Assembly: GCA_033854735.1 (NCBI GenBank)
Contig: JAWWPY010000422.1
Coordinates: forward strand, 20,421-84,420
From: JAWWPY01 sp033854735
Lineage (GTDB): Bacteria > Actinomycetota > Actinomycetes > Streptosporangiales > Streptosporangiaceae
Direction of reading: 5' to 3'
DNA: 64,000 nucleotides
Below the pieces are notes generated by a model. That model saw nothing but the letters and a program-made list of their open reading frames with translations, was not told the origin of the DNA and did no database searches. Of this stretch, positions 1 through 8,131 are shown in pieces; within the stretch, counting starts at the first letter, position 1; every line of letters starts with the position of its first letter. A program made the position numbers and the translations under genes.

Positions 1-814
1 GGTCACGATCGTCGAAATGCTGCCCCACCTGCTGCCTCCCGAGGAGGAGTCGAGCTCGAAGCTCCTGGAGCGCGCGTTCCGCAGGCGAGGCATCGGCTAC
101 GAGCTGGGCGCCAGGTTCGAGAGCGTCAAGGAATCCGCCACCGGCGTGACCGTGACCCTGGCGGGCGGGAAGACACTCGACGCGGACCTCCTCCTCGTCG
201 CCGTGGGCCGCGGGCCAGTCTCGGCCGGTCTCGGCTACGAGGAAGCGGGAGTCACCGTGGAGCGCGGTTTCGTCAAGGTCGACGAGTACTGCCAGACCGG
301 CGTGCCGACGATCTCCGCGGTGGGCGACCTGACCCCCGGCCTGCAACTCGCGCATGTGGGCTTCGCCGAGGGGATCCTGGTGGCGGAGCGCGTCACCGGG
401 CTCCCGGTCACGCCGATCGACTATGACGGCGTGCCGAGGATCACATACAGCGAGCCGGAGGTCGCCTCGGTCGGCATCACCTCGGCGATCGCGGCGCAGC
501 GCGGCATCAAGACCACCGAGTTCACCTACCCCCTCGGCGGAAACGGTAAGAGCGTGATCCTGCAGACCCAGGGGGCGGCGAAGGTCATCGCTGCCGCCAG
601 CGACGACCCGTCAAGCGGGCCTGGGCGAGTGCTCGGCATCCACCTGGTCGGCGCACGGGTCGGCGAGCTGATCGCCGAAGGCCAGCTCATCTACAACTGG
701 GACGCGCAGCCATCGGACGTGGCCCAGCTCATCCATCCGCATCCAACCCAGTCGGAGGCGATCGGCGAAGCGCACCTCGCGCTGGCCGGCAAGCCCCTGC
801 ACGTGCACGCATGA
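1..814 (+). CDS. lpdA: Dihydrolipoyl dehydrogenase (E3), C-terminal part, cut by window start
   Basis: Only the last 270 or so codons are present; the reading frame is open from base 2 and the true start lies outside the window. E3 reoxidises dihydrolipoamide on 2-oxoacid dehydrogenase complexes, passing electrons through FAD and a redox disulfide to NAD+. The N-terminal FAD fold and CxxxxC disulfide are missing here. What is visible is the end of the NAD domain (VAVGRGP), the second FAD contact AVGDLTPGLQLAH, and the C-terminal dimerisation domain ending in HPHPTQSEAIGE, which carries the His-Glu pair that protonates the thiolate in this family. The E2 gene sucB follows after 83 bases on the same strand, a normal actinobacterial arrangement, so the two probably form an operon. 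Confidence 0.95.
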   Translation, partial: VTIVEMLPHLLPPEEESSSKLLERAFRRRGIGYELGARFESVKESATGVTVTLAGGKTLDADLLLVAVGRGPVSAGLGYEEAGVTVERGFVKVDEYCQTGVPTISAVGDLTPGLQLAHVGFAEGILVAERVTGLPVTPIDYDGVPRITYSEPEVASVGITSAIAAQRGIKTTEFTYPLGGNGKSVILQTQGAAKVIAAASDDPSSGPGRVLGIHLVGARVGELIAEGQLIYNWDAQPSDVAQLIHPHPTQSEAIGEAHLALAGKPLHVHA

Positions 815-897
815 CCAGAATCCGGTCCGGCGCGCAAGCCATGCACCACGCCACGAGCATTAGTGAGCCCTGAACAACGAAGGAGTCACGGGAAGCC

Positions 898-2637
898 ATG
901 TCGGTCTCCGTATCCATGCCCCAGCTTGGCGAGAGCGTCACCGAGGGCACTGTCACTCGCTGGCTGAAGAAGGAAGGCGAGCGGGTGGAGGCGGACGAGC
1001 CGCTGCTCGAGGTCTCCACGGACAAAGTTGACACCGAAATCCCTTCACCGGTCTCGGGTGTGCTGCGCGGCATCACCGTCGCCGAGGACGAGACGGTCGC
1101 GGTGGGTGCCGAACTCGCGGTGATCGACGAGACCGCGGCTGAGGGCGACGCGCCCGCCGCACCGCAGTACACCGAGCAGCCCCCGGCGCCGCAGTACACC
1201 GAGCAGCCCCCGGCACCGCAGTACACCGAGCAGCCCCCGGCACCTCAGTACACCGAGCAGCCCCCGGCGCCGCAGGGAATCCCGCCGGCTGGTCCGCCCG
1301 CTGACCTCGGGGGCCTGGCCGGCTCTCCGCCGGCGCCGGTCCCCCAGGCTCAGCCGGAGCAGCCACCCGTCCAGCCCGCAGCGGCCTCGGCCGATCCGGG
1401 GCAGGCCCCGTCATCCTGGCAGGCATGGACACCGCCGGCGCGGCCCGAGCCGGCCTCCGCTACGCCGGCCGCCCAGCCTGCTCCAGCGCCCGCGCCGGCC
1501 GGAGCCGAGCAGGCATCGCCCGCTCCGGCCGAGAACGGCCCAGCCCAGCTGGCCTCCCCGGGACTGACCAGCGCTGACGGGCCTTACGTCACCCCGCTGG
1601 TCCGTAAGCTGGCCGCCGAGCACGGCGTAAACCTGGCTTCCCTGGCCGGGACGGGCGTCGGCGGCCGGATCCGCAAGCAGGATGTCCTCGACGCCGCCCG
1701 GACCGTCCGCGGAACGGCCGAGGCACCGCCGCGGCCAGCCCAGTTCCCTCAGCCCGCGCAGCTACCGCAGCCGCCGTCCCCCCCGGCCGCACCGGCACCG
1801 CCGGCGCCCGCCCAGGCCGCACCCGCAACCCAGGGCCCCGCAGCCCAGGGCGCCCCCCCTGGACCGGCCGCCGGGCCCGCCGCGCCGGCCCGGCGTCCCG
1901 TCGAGCCTTCCGCGCTCCGCGGGACAACGGAGCCGATGTCGCGGGCCAGGCAACTGATCGCCCGCCGCATGGTCGAGTCGCTGCAGACCTCCGCTCAGCT
2001 CACCACGGTCGTCGAGGCGGACGTCACCGCGATCTCCCGGCTCAGGGACCGCGCCAAGGCGGACTTCGAAGCGCGTGAGGGCGTCAAGCTGACATTCCTG
2101 CCGTTCTTCGCGCTGGCCGCGGTCGAGGCGCTGAAGGTCCACCCCCGGCTCAACGCGATCATCGACCCGAACGGCAGCCAGGTCACCTACCACGATGCTG
2201 AGCATCTCGGCGTTGCGGTGGACACCGCCCGCGGCCTGATGGTGCCGGTCATCCGCAATGCGGGCGACCTGAATGTCGGCGGGCTGGCCCGCAAGATCGC
2301 CGATCTCGCGCAGCGCACGAGGGGCGGCCAGGTCAGCCCGGACGACCTGGCGGGCGGGACCTTCACGCTCACCAACACGGGCAGCCGGGGCGCCCTGTTC
2401 GACACCCCGATCATCAACCAGCCGCAAGTGGCAATCCTCGGCACGGGCACGGTCGTGAAGCGGGCCGTGGTCATGGAGGACCCGGCGCTCGGCGAGGTGA
2501 TCACGGTCCGCTCGATGGTCTACCTGGCGCTCACCTACGACCACCGGCTCGTCGACGGCGCCGACGCGGCCCGGTTCCTGACCACCGTGAAAGCCCGCTT
2601 GGAGGAAGGCGCATTCGAGGCCGAACTCGGCCTGTAG
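898..2637 (+). CDS. sucB: Dihydrolipoamide acyltransferase (E2) of a 2-oxoacid dehydrogenase complex
   Basis: 579 residues with the classic E2 order. An N-terminal lipoyl domain carries the modified lysine at about residue 43 in STDKVDTEIPSP. A long Ala/Pro linker follows, then a peripheral-subunit-binding domain (about 230-266, starting YVTPLVRKLA) and a catalytic domain from about 345, with the active-site motif YDHRLVDGADAA near 546. The enzyme transfers the acyl group from E1 to CoA and is the core of the 2-oxoglutarate or pyruvate complex; substrate choice cannot be read from sequence. The linker holds four 27-bp tandem copies encoding QYTEQPPAP (residues about 89-126). There is only one lipoyl domain. 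A ribosome-binding site (aaggag) precedes the ATG. The gene sits between lpdA and the lipB/lipA genes that would lipoylate it. Confidence 0.95.
   Translation: MSVSVSMPQLGESVTEGTVTRWLKKEGERVEADEPLLEVSTDKVDTEIPSPVSGVLRGITVAEDETVAVGAELAVIDETAAEGDAPAAPQYTEQPPAPQYTEQPPAPQYTEQPPAPQYTEQPPAPQGIPPAGPPADLGGLAGSPPAPVPQAQPEQPPVQPAAASADPGQAPSSWQAWTPPARPEPASATPAAQPAPAPAPAGAEQASPAPAENGPAQLASPGLTSADGPYVTPLVRKLAAEHGVNLASLAGTGVGGRIRKQDVLDAARTVRGTAEAPPRPAQFPQPAQLPQPPSPPAAPAPPAPAQAAPATQGPAAQGAPPGPAAGPAAPARRPVEPSALRGTTEPMSRARQLIARRMVESLQTSAQLTTVVEADVTAISRLRDRAKADFEAREGVKLTFLPFFALAAVEALKVHPRLNAIIDPNGSQVTYHDAEHLGVAVDTARGLMVPVIRNAGDLNVGGLARKIADLAQRTRGGQVSPDDLAGGTFTLTNTGSRGALFDTPIINQPQVAILGTGTVVKRAVVMEDPALGEVITVRSMVYLALTYDHRLVDGADAARFLTTVKARLEEGAFEAELGL
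1162..1269 (+). repeat. Four 27-bp tandem repeats inside sucB linker
   Basis: Four near-identical 27-bp units in tandem, each encoding PQYTEQPPA in register. They differ only at silent third positions, suggesting recent expansion. They lie in the flexible linker between lipoyl and binding domains, where length change is tolerated. Confidence 0.9.
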
Positions 2638-2659
2638 CCGACTCCCCCACGGACTCCCG

Positions 2660-2819
2660 TGATCACGGTAGATTTCTGGGTCCATGTGTCCGGGATGTTC
2701 CGTGATCATGGAAGGCCCGGCACGGGGAGGCGGCCGTGGGCACGCGACCCGCCCCTTGGCCATGATCACGGTAGATTTCTGGGTCTATGTGTCCGGGATA
2801 TTCCGTGATCATGGAAGGC
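2660..2819. repeat. Two direct copies of a ~57-bp stem-loop element
   Basis: Two copies of the same intergenic element, at 2660-2715 and 2761-2819, 103 bases apart. They differ at only a few positions. Each copy is bounded by inverted arms: TGATCACGG at 2660-2668 with CCGTGATCA at 2700-2708, and an 11-bp perfect arm pair at 2761-2771 with 2803-2813. The loop between the arms is about 31 bases and is itself conserved. The position after sucB suits a transcription end or an interspersed mobile-type (REP/MITE-like) repeat. There is no U-run, so a classic terminator is not obvious. Confidence 0.75.
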
Positions 2820-2896
2820 GTGCCTCGGGTCGTTCGCTGGGCTGGGTCGGGCCTGCGCTGGGTGGTTGGTGGGACAGACGTGGGTAGGGTGGCGGC

Positions 2897-3793
2897 ATGA
2901 AAATCGCGATCACCGGATCGTCAGGCCTGCTCGGCAGCGCCCTGGTGAGCGCTCTGCGCCAGGACGGTGACGAGGTGATCAGGCTGGTTCGCCGGGCGCC
3001 CAGGTCCGCCGATGAGATGGCCTGGGATCCGGAGGCGCCGCGCGGCGGGCTGGGCCCCGCTGCGCTGAGCGGCGTCGCGGCCGTGATCAACCTGGCCGGG
3101 GCAGGCGTCGCCGACCGTCGCTGGACCACCGCCTACAAGGAGAAGATCCGGGCCAGCCGGGTCACGGGTACCCGCGCGCTCGCCTGCCTGCTGGCCGACA
3201 TGGACAGCCCACCGTCCGTTGTGTTGTCGGGGTCTGCTCTTGGCTGGTACGGGGATACGGGCGGACGGGAAGTGGACGAGACATCGCCGGCCGGCATCGG
3301 GTTCCTGGCCGATGTCGTCAAGGAGTGGGAGGCGGCCGTGGACCCCGCCCGGCAGGCGGGCCTGCGCGTGGTCACCCTGCGGACCGGACTCGTCATTACC
3401 CGCCAGGGAGGCATCCTGGCCAGGCTGCTGCCGCTGTTCCGGCTCGGTCTGGGGGCACGGCTCGGGCCTGGCACTCAGGTCATGAGCTGGGTGGCGCTGG
3501 CCGACTGGATCCGGATAGCCCGGTTCCTGCTTGATCACGACGAGATCTCCGGGCCGGTCAACCTGACCACCCCGGAACCGGTCACCAACGCTGCCTTCAC
3601 CTCGGCACTGGCCGCCGCGCTGCACCGGCCGGCCGCGCTCAGCGTTCCCTCTCCGGTGCTGTCGCTGGCGCTCGGCGGGGTGACCAGCGACCTGCTGAGC
3701 AGCGCCCGGGTACGGCCGCGACGGCTACGCGACGCCGGGTTCGAGTTCTCTTTCCCCAGCATGGCCGGAGCGCTGGCCGCCGAACTCAGCTAA
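2897..3793 (+). CDS. TIGR01777-family NAD-dependent epimerase/nucleotide-sugar-epimerase-like protein (DUF1731)
   Basis: 298 residues. The N-terminus is a Rossmann fold with the nucleotide-binding motif ITGSSGLLGSAL at residues 4-15. AAVINLAGAGVADRRWT and the Ser/Tyr region LSGSALGWYGDTGG are typical of the YfcH/SULA subgroup of short-chain dehydrogenase-like epimerases. The last 50 or so residues match the DUF1731 C-terminal domain (SDLLSSARVRPRRLRDAGFEF). Length is normal for the family. The physiological substrate is unknown; homologues are widespread and some affect cell division or redox, but nothing here decides that. It ends 8 bases inside the 3' end of the convergent gene 3786-4580. 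Confidence 0.88.
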   Translation: MKIAITGSSGLLGSALVSALRQDGDEVIRLVRRAPRSADEMAWDPEAPRGGLGPAALSGVAAVINLAGAGVADRRWTTAYKEKIRASRVTGTRALACLLADMDSPPSVVLSGSALGWYGDTGGREVDETSPAGIGFLADVVKEWEAAVDPARQAGLRVVTLRTGLVITRQGGILARLLPLFRLGLGARLGPGTQVMSWVALADWIRIARFLLDHDEISGPVNLTTPEPVTNAAFTSALAAALHRPAALSVPSPVLSLALGGVTSDLLSSARVRPRRLRDAGFEFSFPSMAGALAAELS

Positions 3794-4580
3794 CAGCACC
3801 CTGGTTCCCGCCCAGCGCGCTCGCGCAGGCTCCCACGGCCGGACCGGCTTCCACAGCCGGACCGGCTTCCACGGCCAGACCGGCTTCCACGGCCAGACCG
3901 GCTTCCACAGCTAGACCAGCTTCCACAGCTAGACCAGCTTCCACAGCCGGACCAGCTTCCACGGCGGGACTGGGCGGCTGGACCGGGATCAGGTCCCGCA
4001 GACCGGGGTTCTCCGCCAGGCCCGGGCATTCCGATCCGAACAGAGGCACCCGCCACAGCGGCACCCGGAGCCCAGGATCCCTGGTCACCACCGCGCCCAG
4101 GGTGAGCCGGATGAGCCTGCGGGTACCGATGATGGCCATGGTGGCGAGGGGCAGTTCGATCAGGAGGGCCGACAGCAAGCTGAGCATGAAACCGCTGGTC
4201 CGCAGGTCCAGGGTGACGTCGAACCAGGCGTCGCAGCACAGCAGGGTAGCCAGCACCACCAGGCAGATGATCAGCACCTGGCGGCGGCGGTAGGCGGCCC
4301 ACGCGGTCATCGCGAACGCGACCAGCAGGGCCAGGTCAAAGCCGACCCACGCGCCCCGCCAGTCACCCGCCCGGTAGTAGCGCGGAAGCGTGACGGTGAG
4401 CACGCCTATCCAGCAGGCCAGGGCGATGCAGCACCCGACGATGGCCGCGAGCACGATGGCGCGGTGGTGCTGCGCCATCGGTCTCCCGGCTGGGACCGGA
4501 CGGTCGATGGCGGCGATCGCGCGCGCCAGCCGCGCCCGCTCCCCCCGGCTCATCTGCCTGAGTTCGGTCTCGTCGAGCAC
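3786..4580 (-). CDS. Hypothetical membrane protein with C-terminal VEAG repeats
   Basis: 264 residues, not recognised as a named family. The N-terminal 35 residues are charged and probably cytoplasmic (RGERARLARAIAAIDRP). They are followed by about four hydrophobic segments between residues 42 and 165, consistent with a small integral membrane protein. The last 70 residues are built from six-residue repeats VEAGLA/VEAGPA, encoded by 18-bp tandem DNA repeats, and end in CASALGGNQGAVS. The repeat tail probably arose by slippage and may be dispensable. The gene is divergent from lipB and shares a 130-base promoter region with a palindrome. It overlaps the end of the upstream-numbered epimerase by 8 bases, tail to tail. 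Confidence 0.7.
   Translation of the reverse strand: MLDETELRQMSRGERARLARAIAAIDRPVPAGRPMAQHHRAIVLAAIVGCCIALACWIGVLTVTLPRYYRAGDWRGAWVGFDLALLVAFAMTAWAAYRRRQVLIICLVVLATLLCCDAWFDVTLDLRTSGFMLSLLSALLIELPLATMAIIGTRRLIRLTLGAVVTRDPGLRVPLWRVPLFGSECPGLAENPGLRDLIPVQPPSPAVEAGPAVEAGLAVEAGLAVEAGLAVEAGLAVEAGPAVEAGPAVGACASALGGNQGAVS
3833..3966. repeat. 18-bp tandem repeats (about 7.4 copies) in the 3' end of a membrane-protein gene
   Basis: Unit CCACGGCCAGACCGGCTT repeated with starts at 3833, 3851, 3869, 3887, 3905, 3923, 3941 and 3959, with single-base variants. The unit is in frame on the minus strand (six residues, VEAGLA type). Confidence 0.9.
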
Positions 4581-4595
4581 GCGAACACCCCCTCT

Positions 4596-4616
4596 CTAAC
4601 GGTAACGACCCGTTAG
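4596..4616. promoter_or_regulatory. Operator-like palindrome between divergent membrane-protein gene and lipB
   Basis: Perfect 7-bp arms CTAACGG (4596-4602) and CCGTTAG (4610-4616) around a 7-base spacer. It lies 16 bases upstream of the minus-strand start at 4580 and about 94 bases upstream of lipB, so it could bind a regulator of either gene. The regulator is unknown. Confidence 0.45.
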
Positions 4617-4636
4617 TCCCGCTATTCCCCGACTGC

Positions 4637-4676
4637 CCCCTGACTATCCTGAGAGACCCCTGACTATCCTGAGAGA
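4637..4676. repeat. Perfect 20-bp tandem duplication in the lipB promoter region
   Basis: The unit CCCCTGACTATCCTGAGAGA occurs twice without a gap (4637-4656, 4657-4676), ending 33 bases before the lipB start codon. It could duplicate a -10 like element (GACTATCCT) or a regulator half-site. Confidence 0.75.
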
Positions 4677-4709
4677 ATCGCCACGGTTGGTAGCGGATAG
4701 GCTTTACGC

Positions 4710-5474
4710 GTGACCAGCGAACTTGCGTACGTGCATGCTGGATTCGGCGCTGACGCGGTTCCCTACCTGGCTGGGTGGGAACTCCAGCGGCTCCTGCATG
4801 AGCGCCGGGCCTGCGACTCCATCCCGGACGTATGCCTGCTTCTGGAGCACGAAGCCGTGTACACGGCGGGCAGGCGGACGAGTCCTCTCGACCGGCCGGT
4901 GGGCGAGGCCGGCGCGCCAGTGATCGACGTGGACCGGGGCGGCCAGATCACCTGGCATGGGCCAGGCCAGCTGGTCGGGTACCCGATCGTCCGGCTAGGC
5001 GAGCCGGTTGACGTGATCGCCTACGTCCGCGCCATCGAGGAGGCGCTCATCCGGGCCTGCGCCGAGGCGGGAGTGACCACCACCCGGGTGGACGGGCGCA
5101 GCGGCGTCTGGGTCACCGGCCCCGGGCCAGCTGATCTGGCCGGCGGCACCGCCGGGGCCGCGCGGCCGGACCGGAAGGTCGGCGCGATCGGCATCCGGGT
5201 ATCGCGCGGGGTGACGATGCATGGGTTCGCCCTCAACTGCGACCCTGACCTGGGCTGGTTCGACCGCATCGTGCCGTGCGGGATCCGCGACGCGGGAGTC
5301 ACCAGCCTGTCCGCCGAGACCGGCCGCCAGGTCACCGTGGCCGACCTGATCGAGCCGGTCGAACGTCATCTCGCGGCGGTGCTCGGAGCCCGCACCTGGC
5401 TAGTCGTTGCGGAGCGAGATCTGGTCGGACTCGGCGATGCCCGCCGCCTCGACGGCGCGCAGTCCTTCGCCTAG
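4710..5474 (+). CDS. lipB: Octanoyl-[ACP]:protein N-octanoyltransferase
   Basis: 254 residues starting at GTG. LipB moves octanoate from acyl carrier protein to the lipoyl-domain lysine of E2 and GcvH, the first step of lipoate assembly. Family marks are VCLLLEHEAVYTAGRR, the substrate-binding GGQITWHGPGQLVGYPI, the catalytic lysine in RKVGAIGIRVSRG and the catalytic cysteine in IVPCGI. A short Gly/Pro/Ala insert (GPGPADLAGG...) precedes the catalytic lysine. The last 24 codons overlap, on the opposite strand, a small gene with good codon usage. lipA lies 1.7 kb downstream, with hisS on the other strand between them. The two lip genes serve sucB and related enzymes. Confidence 0.95.
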   Translation: MTSELAYVHAGFGADAVPYLAGWELQRLLHERRACDSIPDVCLLLEHEAVYTAGRRTSPLDRPVGEAGAPVIDVDRGGQITWHGPGQLVGYPIVRLGEPVDVIAYVRAIEEALIRACAEAGVTTTRVDGRSGVWVTGPGPADLAGGTAGAARPDRKVGAIGIRVSRGVTMHGFALNCDPDLGWFDRIVPCGIRDAGVTSLSAETGRQVTVADLIEPVERHLAAVLGARTWLVVAERDLVGLGDARRLDGAQSFA

Positions 5475-5651
5475 CCGTTCGCGGGCCTGCCTGAGCAGCT
5501 TCAGCGAATTGGTGAAGGTGCTCCGGGCGGCGGCACGCTCCGGGTCCGCCCCATGCTCTTCGATGAGGTGCGTCTGCAGTGCGGCCGCGACTTCATCGAC
5601 CGCCTTGAGCGCCTGGTAGATGGCCTGCTCCCGCGCGATGTCATTCACCAT
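5400..5651 (-). CDS. Small helical hypothetical protein overlapping lipB 3' end
   Basis: 83 residues, ATG start. Third codon positions are strongly G/C and the residue pattern (EQAIYQALKAVDEVAAALQTH ... LKLLRQARERLGEGLRAVE, in two parts) predicts two amphipathic helices, so I judge it a real gene. The family is not recognised. It is convergent with lipB and the two share 75 bases. It is transcribed in the same direction as hisS and begins 36 bases downstream of the hisS stop, so it may be co-transcribed with hisS. There is no clear Shine-Dalgarno sequence before the ATG. Confidence 0.65.
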   Translation of the reverse strand: MVNDIAREQAIYQALKAVDEVAAALQTHLIEEHGADPERAAARSTFTNSLKLLRQARERLGEGLRAVEAAGIAESDQISLRND

Positions 5652-5686
5652 AGGGCAAGTATCCCGCGCGCCCGGCCGCGGCGGTG

Positions 5687-7009
5687 TCAGCGGCCGTCAC
5701 CGGCCGCCCGCCGGGCCAGGTGCGCGGCCAGGTCAGGCACCGGGACTGCGGCCTGCTCGCCGCTGTCCATGTCCCGGACGGTGACCGTGCCGGCCTCCTG
5801 TTCGGTCCCGCCGTAGATGAGGGCCCAGCGCGCTCCCTGGTCGCTGGCCCACTTGAGCTGCCGGCCCAGCTTGCCCGACGAGCCGAGGTAGACGCTGGAC
5901 CGCAGGCCTGCGGTCCGCGCGACTCCCGCCAGGGCGAAGCTTCGCTGCGCATACTCGGGGCCCATGATGGTGACCGCCACATCCAGCCGGCTGTGACGGC
6001 CGGTGCTGCCCTCGGGGAGCAGCAGCACTATCCGCTCGATGCCGAGTGACCCCCCGGTGGCCGGCACGTCGGGCCCGCCCGCCTGCTCGATCAGGTGGTC
6101 ATACCGGCCGCCGCCCGCGATCGACCCGGGCACCCCCTGGGCGACCACCTCCCAGATCGGGCCGGTGTAGTAGCTCAGCCCCCGCACCAGCCGGGGCGTG
6201 AACTCGATCCGGTCTTCCGGCACCTTCCCCGCCACGAGGGACAGCATGGCGTCGATCTCGTCCAGGCCGGCCGAGCCCTCCTCGCTGGGCTTGAGTGCCG
6301 CCCGGATCCGTTCTGCCGCGTCGGGGGCGGTCATCGCGGCCACCAGTTCCGCCGCCTTCGCCCGGTCGAGGCCGCGCCCGCCGAGTTCGTCGGTGATCTC
6401 CGCCGGGGCGAGCTTGTCCAGCTTGTCCAGGGTGATCAGGACGTCAGGCCCGAGGTCAGCGGGAACGCCGAACACCTCGAGCAGGCCAGCCAGCACGTGC
6501 CGCGAGTTCAGCAGGAACCGGAATCCGGGCACGCCCAGCTCGGCCAGCGCATCGTGCACCGCGCAGATCACTTCCGCGTCCGCCATCGTGGACGTGGAGC
6601 CGAGGGTGTCCAGGTCACACTGGATGAACTCGCGGTAGCGGCCCCGGCCCGGGCGGTCGGCCCGCCACACCGGCCCGATCGCGTACCGCTTGTAAGGCCT
6701 GGGCAGCTGGCTGCCGTACGCGGCGGCGACCCGGGCCAGCGGCACGGTCAGGTCGTAGCGCAGCGCCAGGTCGGCCTCGCCGGACGCCTCGTGCTCCCCG
6801 CGGCGGAGGATCTTGAAAATGAGCTTGTCGCCCTCTTCGCCGTACTTGCCGAGCAGCACCTCCAGGCGCTCGAAGGCGGGCGTCTGCAGCGGCTCGAACC
6901 CGTAGCGCGCGAACACCGACCGGAGGGTGGCGAACGCCCGCTCGCGGGCCTCCACGTCTGCGGCCAGGAAATCACGCGTCCCCGACGGGGGATCAAACTG
7001 CATCGGCAT
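5687..7009 (-). CDS. hisS: Histidyl-tRNA synthetase, eukaryote/archaea-like type
   Basis: 440 residues from the ATG at 7009 (a second ATG two codons later is also possible); the open frame upstream is antisense to lipA and was excluded. The enzyme charges tRNA-His. Class II motifs are present: GTRDFLAADVEARE at the N-terminus, motif 2 around YKRYAIGPVWRADRPGRGR, EFIQCDLDTLG near residue 128, the histidine-binding signature RGLSYYTGPIWE near 274, and GGSLGIERI (motif 3). The C-terminal anticodon-binding domain begins at about 345. The segment KYGEEGDKLIFKIL...LRYDLTVPLAR resembles eukaryotic and archaeal HisRS more than the usual bacterial EGT-type motif. It sits between lipB and lipA on the opposite strand. 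Whether it is the only HisRS of the genome is not visible here. Confidence 0.92.
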   Translation of the reverse strand: MPMQFDPPSGTRDFLAADVEARERAFATLRSVFARYGFEPLQTPAFERLEVLLGKYGEEGDKLIFKILRRGEHEASGEADLALRYDLTVPLARVAAAYGSQLPRPYKRYAIGPVWRADRPGRGRYREFIQCDLDTLGSTSTMADAEVICAVHDALAELGVPGFRFLLNSRHVLAGLLEVFGVPADLGPDVLITLDKLDKLAPAEITDELGGRGLDRAKAAELVAAMTAPDAAERIRAALKPSEEGSAGLDEIDAMLSLVAGKVPEDRIEFTPRLVRGLSYYTGPIWEVVAQGVPGSIAGGGRYDHLIEQAGGPDVPATGGSLGIERIVLLLPEGSTGRHSRLDVAVTIMGPEYAQRSFALAGVARTAGLRSSVYLGSSGKLGRQLKWASDQGARWALIYGGTEQEAGTVTVRDMDSGEQAAVPVPDLAAHLARRAAGDGR

Positions 7010-7168
7010 GCGCCCATGCTCCCCGACAAAGCCCCGCCACGTCACATCATTACTCACGGCGGCCGCCGGCGTGGCGCCCGGCTGCCCGCGCCAGCGGCCG
7101 GCGGGGCGGCGCGGGCCGCGTGGGGCACGCGGGTTTGGGCGGCTGCGGGCGGGACGTACGCTGGTGGG

Positions 7169-8104
7169 GTGGTACTTGCACCTGAAGGACGCAGGCTGCT
7201 CAGGCTGGAAGCCCGCAACAGCCAGACCCCCATCGAGCGGAAGCCCCCGTGGATCAAGACGAGGCTGCGCACCGGGCCCGCGTACACAGAGCTGAAGAGC
7301 CTGGTCAAACGGGAGGGCTTGCACACGGTCTGCGAGGAGGCCGGCTGCCCCAACATCTTCGAGTGCTGGGAGGACCGCGAGGCCACCTTCCTCATCGGCG
7401 GTGACCAGTGCACCAGGCGGTGCGACTTCTGCCAGATCGCCACCGGCAAGCCCGCCCCGCTGGACACCGACGAGCCCCGCCGGGTCGCCGAGTCGGTGGC
7501 CACCATGGGGCTGCGCTACGCGACGGTTACCGGGGTGGCCCGGGATGACCTGGACGATGGCGGCGCCTGGCTGTACGCCCAGACCTGCCGTGAGATCCAC
7601 GAGGCCGTTCCCGGCTGCGGGGTCGAACTCCTGATCCCCGACTTCAATGCCATCAACGACAGGCTGAGGCTGGTGTTCTCGGCCCGCCCCGAGGTCCTGG
7701 CGCACAACATCGAGACCGTGCCCCGGATCTTCAAGCGGATCAGGCCGGGGTTCCGCTACGGGCGGTCGCTGGACGTGCTGCGCAGCGCCCGCGAGGCGGG
7801 ACTGGTCACCAAGTCCAACCTGATCCTCGGGATGGGCGAGCAGCGGGACGAGATCAGCCAGGCCCTGGCCGACCTGCGGGCCGCCGGGTGCGAACTGCTC
7901 ACCATCACCCAGTACCTGCGCCCGTCGCCGCTGCATCACCCGGTCGAGCGGTGGGTGCCGCCGGAGGAATTCGACCTGCTCCGCGACGAAGCGCTGAGCC
8001 TCGGTTTCTCCGGCGTGATGTCCGGTCCGCTCGTCCGCTCGTCGTACCGGGCGGGCCGATTGCACATGGAGGCGGCGGCGCGGAGGGCCGCAGGTTCGCC
8101 CTAA
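7169..8104 (+). CDS. lipA: Lipoyl synthase (radical SAM)
   Basis: 311 residues from the GTG at 7169, chosen because homologous sequence starts there (VLAPEGRRLLRLEARN). LipA inserts two sulfur atoms into protein-bound octanoate using two 4Fe-4S clusters. The auxiliary-cluster cysteines are in CEEAGCPNIFEC (from about residue 54) and the radical-SAM CxxxCxxC is CTRRCDFC (from residue 81). The C-terminal SSY-type motif GPLVRSSYRAG, whose serine ligates the auxiliary cluster, is intact. Length is normal. It acts after lipB, and the DUF4191 membrane-protein gene follows by 27 bases, an arrangement common in actinobacteria. Confidence 0.95.
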   Translation: MVLAPEGRRLLRLEARNSQTPIERKPPWIKTRLRTGPAYTELKSLVKREGLHTVCEEAGCPNIFECWEDREATFLIGGDQCTRRCDFCQIATGKPAPLDTDEPRRVAESVATMGLRYATVTGVARDDLDDGGAWLYAQTCREIHEAVPGCGVELLIPDFNAINDRLRLVFSARPEVLAHNIETVPRIFKRIRPGFRYGRSLDVLRSAREAGLVTKSNLILGMGEQRDEISQALADLRAAGCELLTITQYLRPSPLHHPVERWVPPEEFDLLRDEALSLGFSGVMSGPLVRSSYRAGRLHMEAAARRAAGSP

Positions 8105-8131
8105 CGGCCGCAGGCTCGTATCCTGCCCTCC

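Noticed and set aside
1762..2769. Long open frame on the minus strand across sucB
   Set aside because: It is antisense to the catalytic domain of sucB, with no recognisable motif; open frames of this kind are common opposite GC-rich genes.
6095..7168. N-terminal extension of the lipA frame to 669 codons
   Set aside because: The extra part is antisense to hisS; LipA homology begins at the GTG at 7169.
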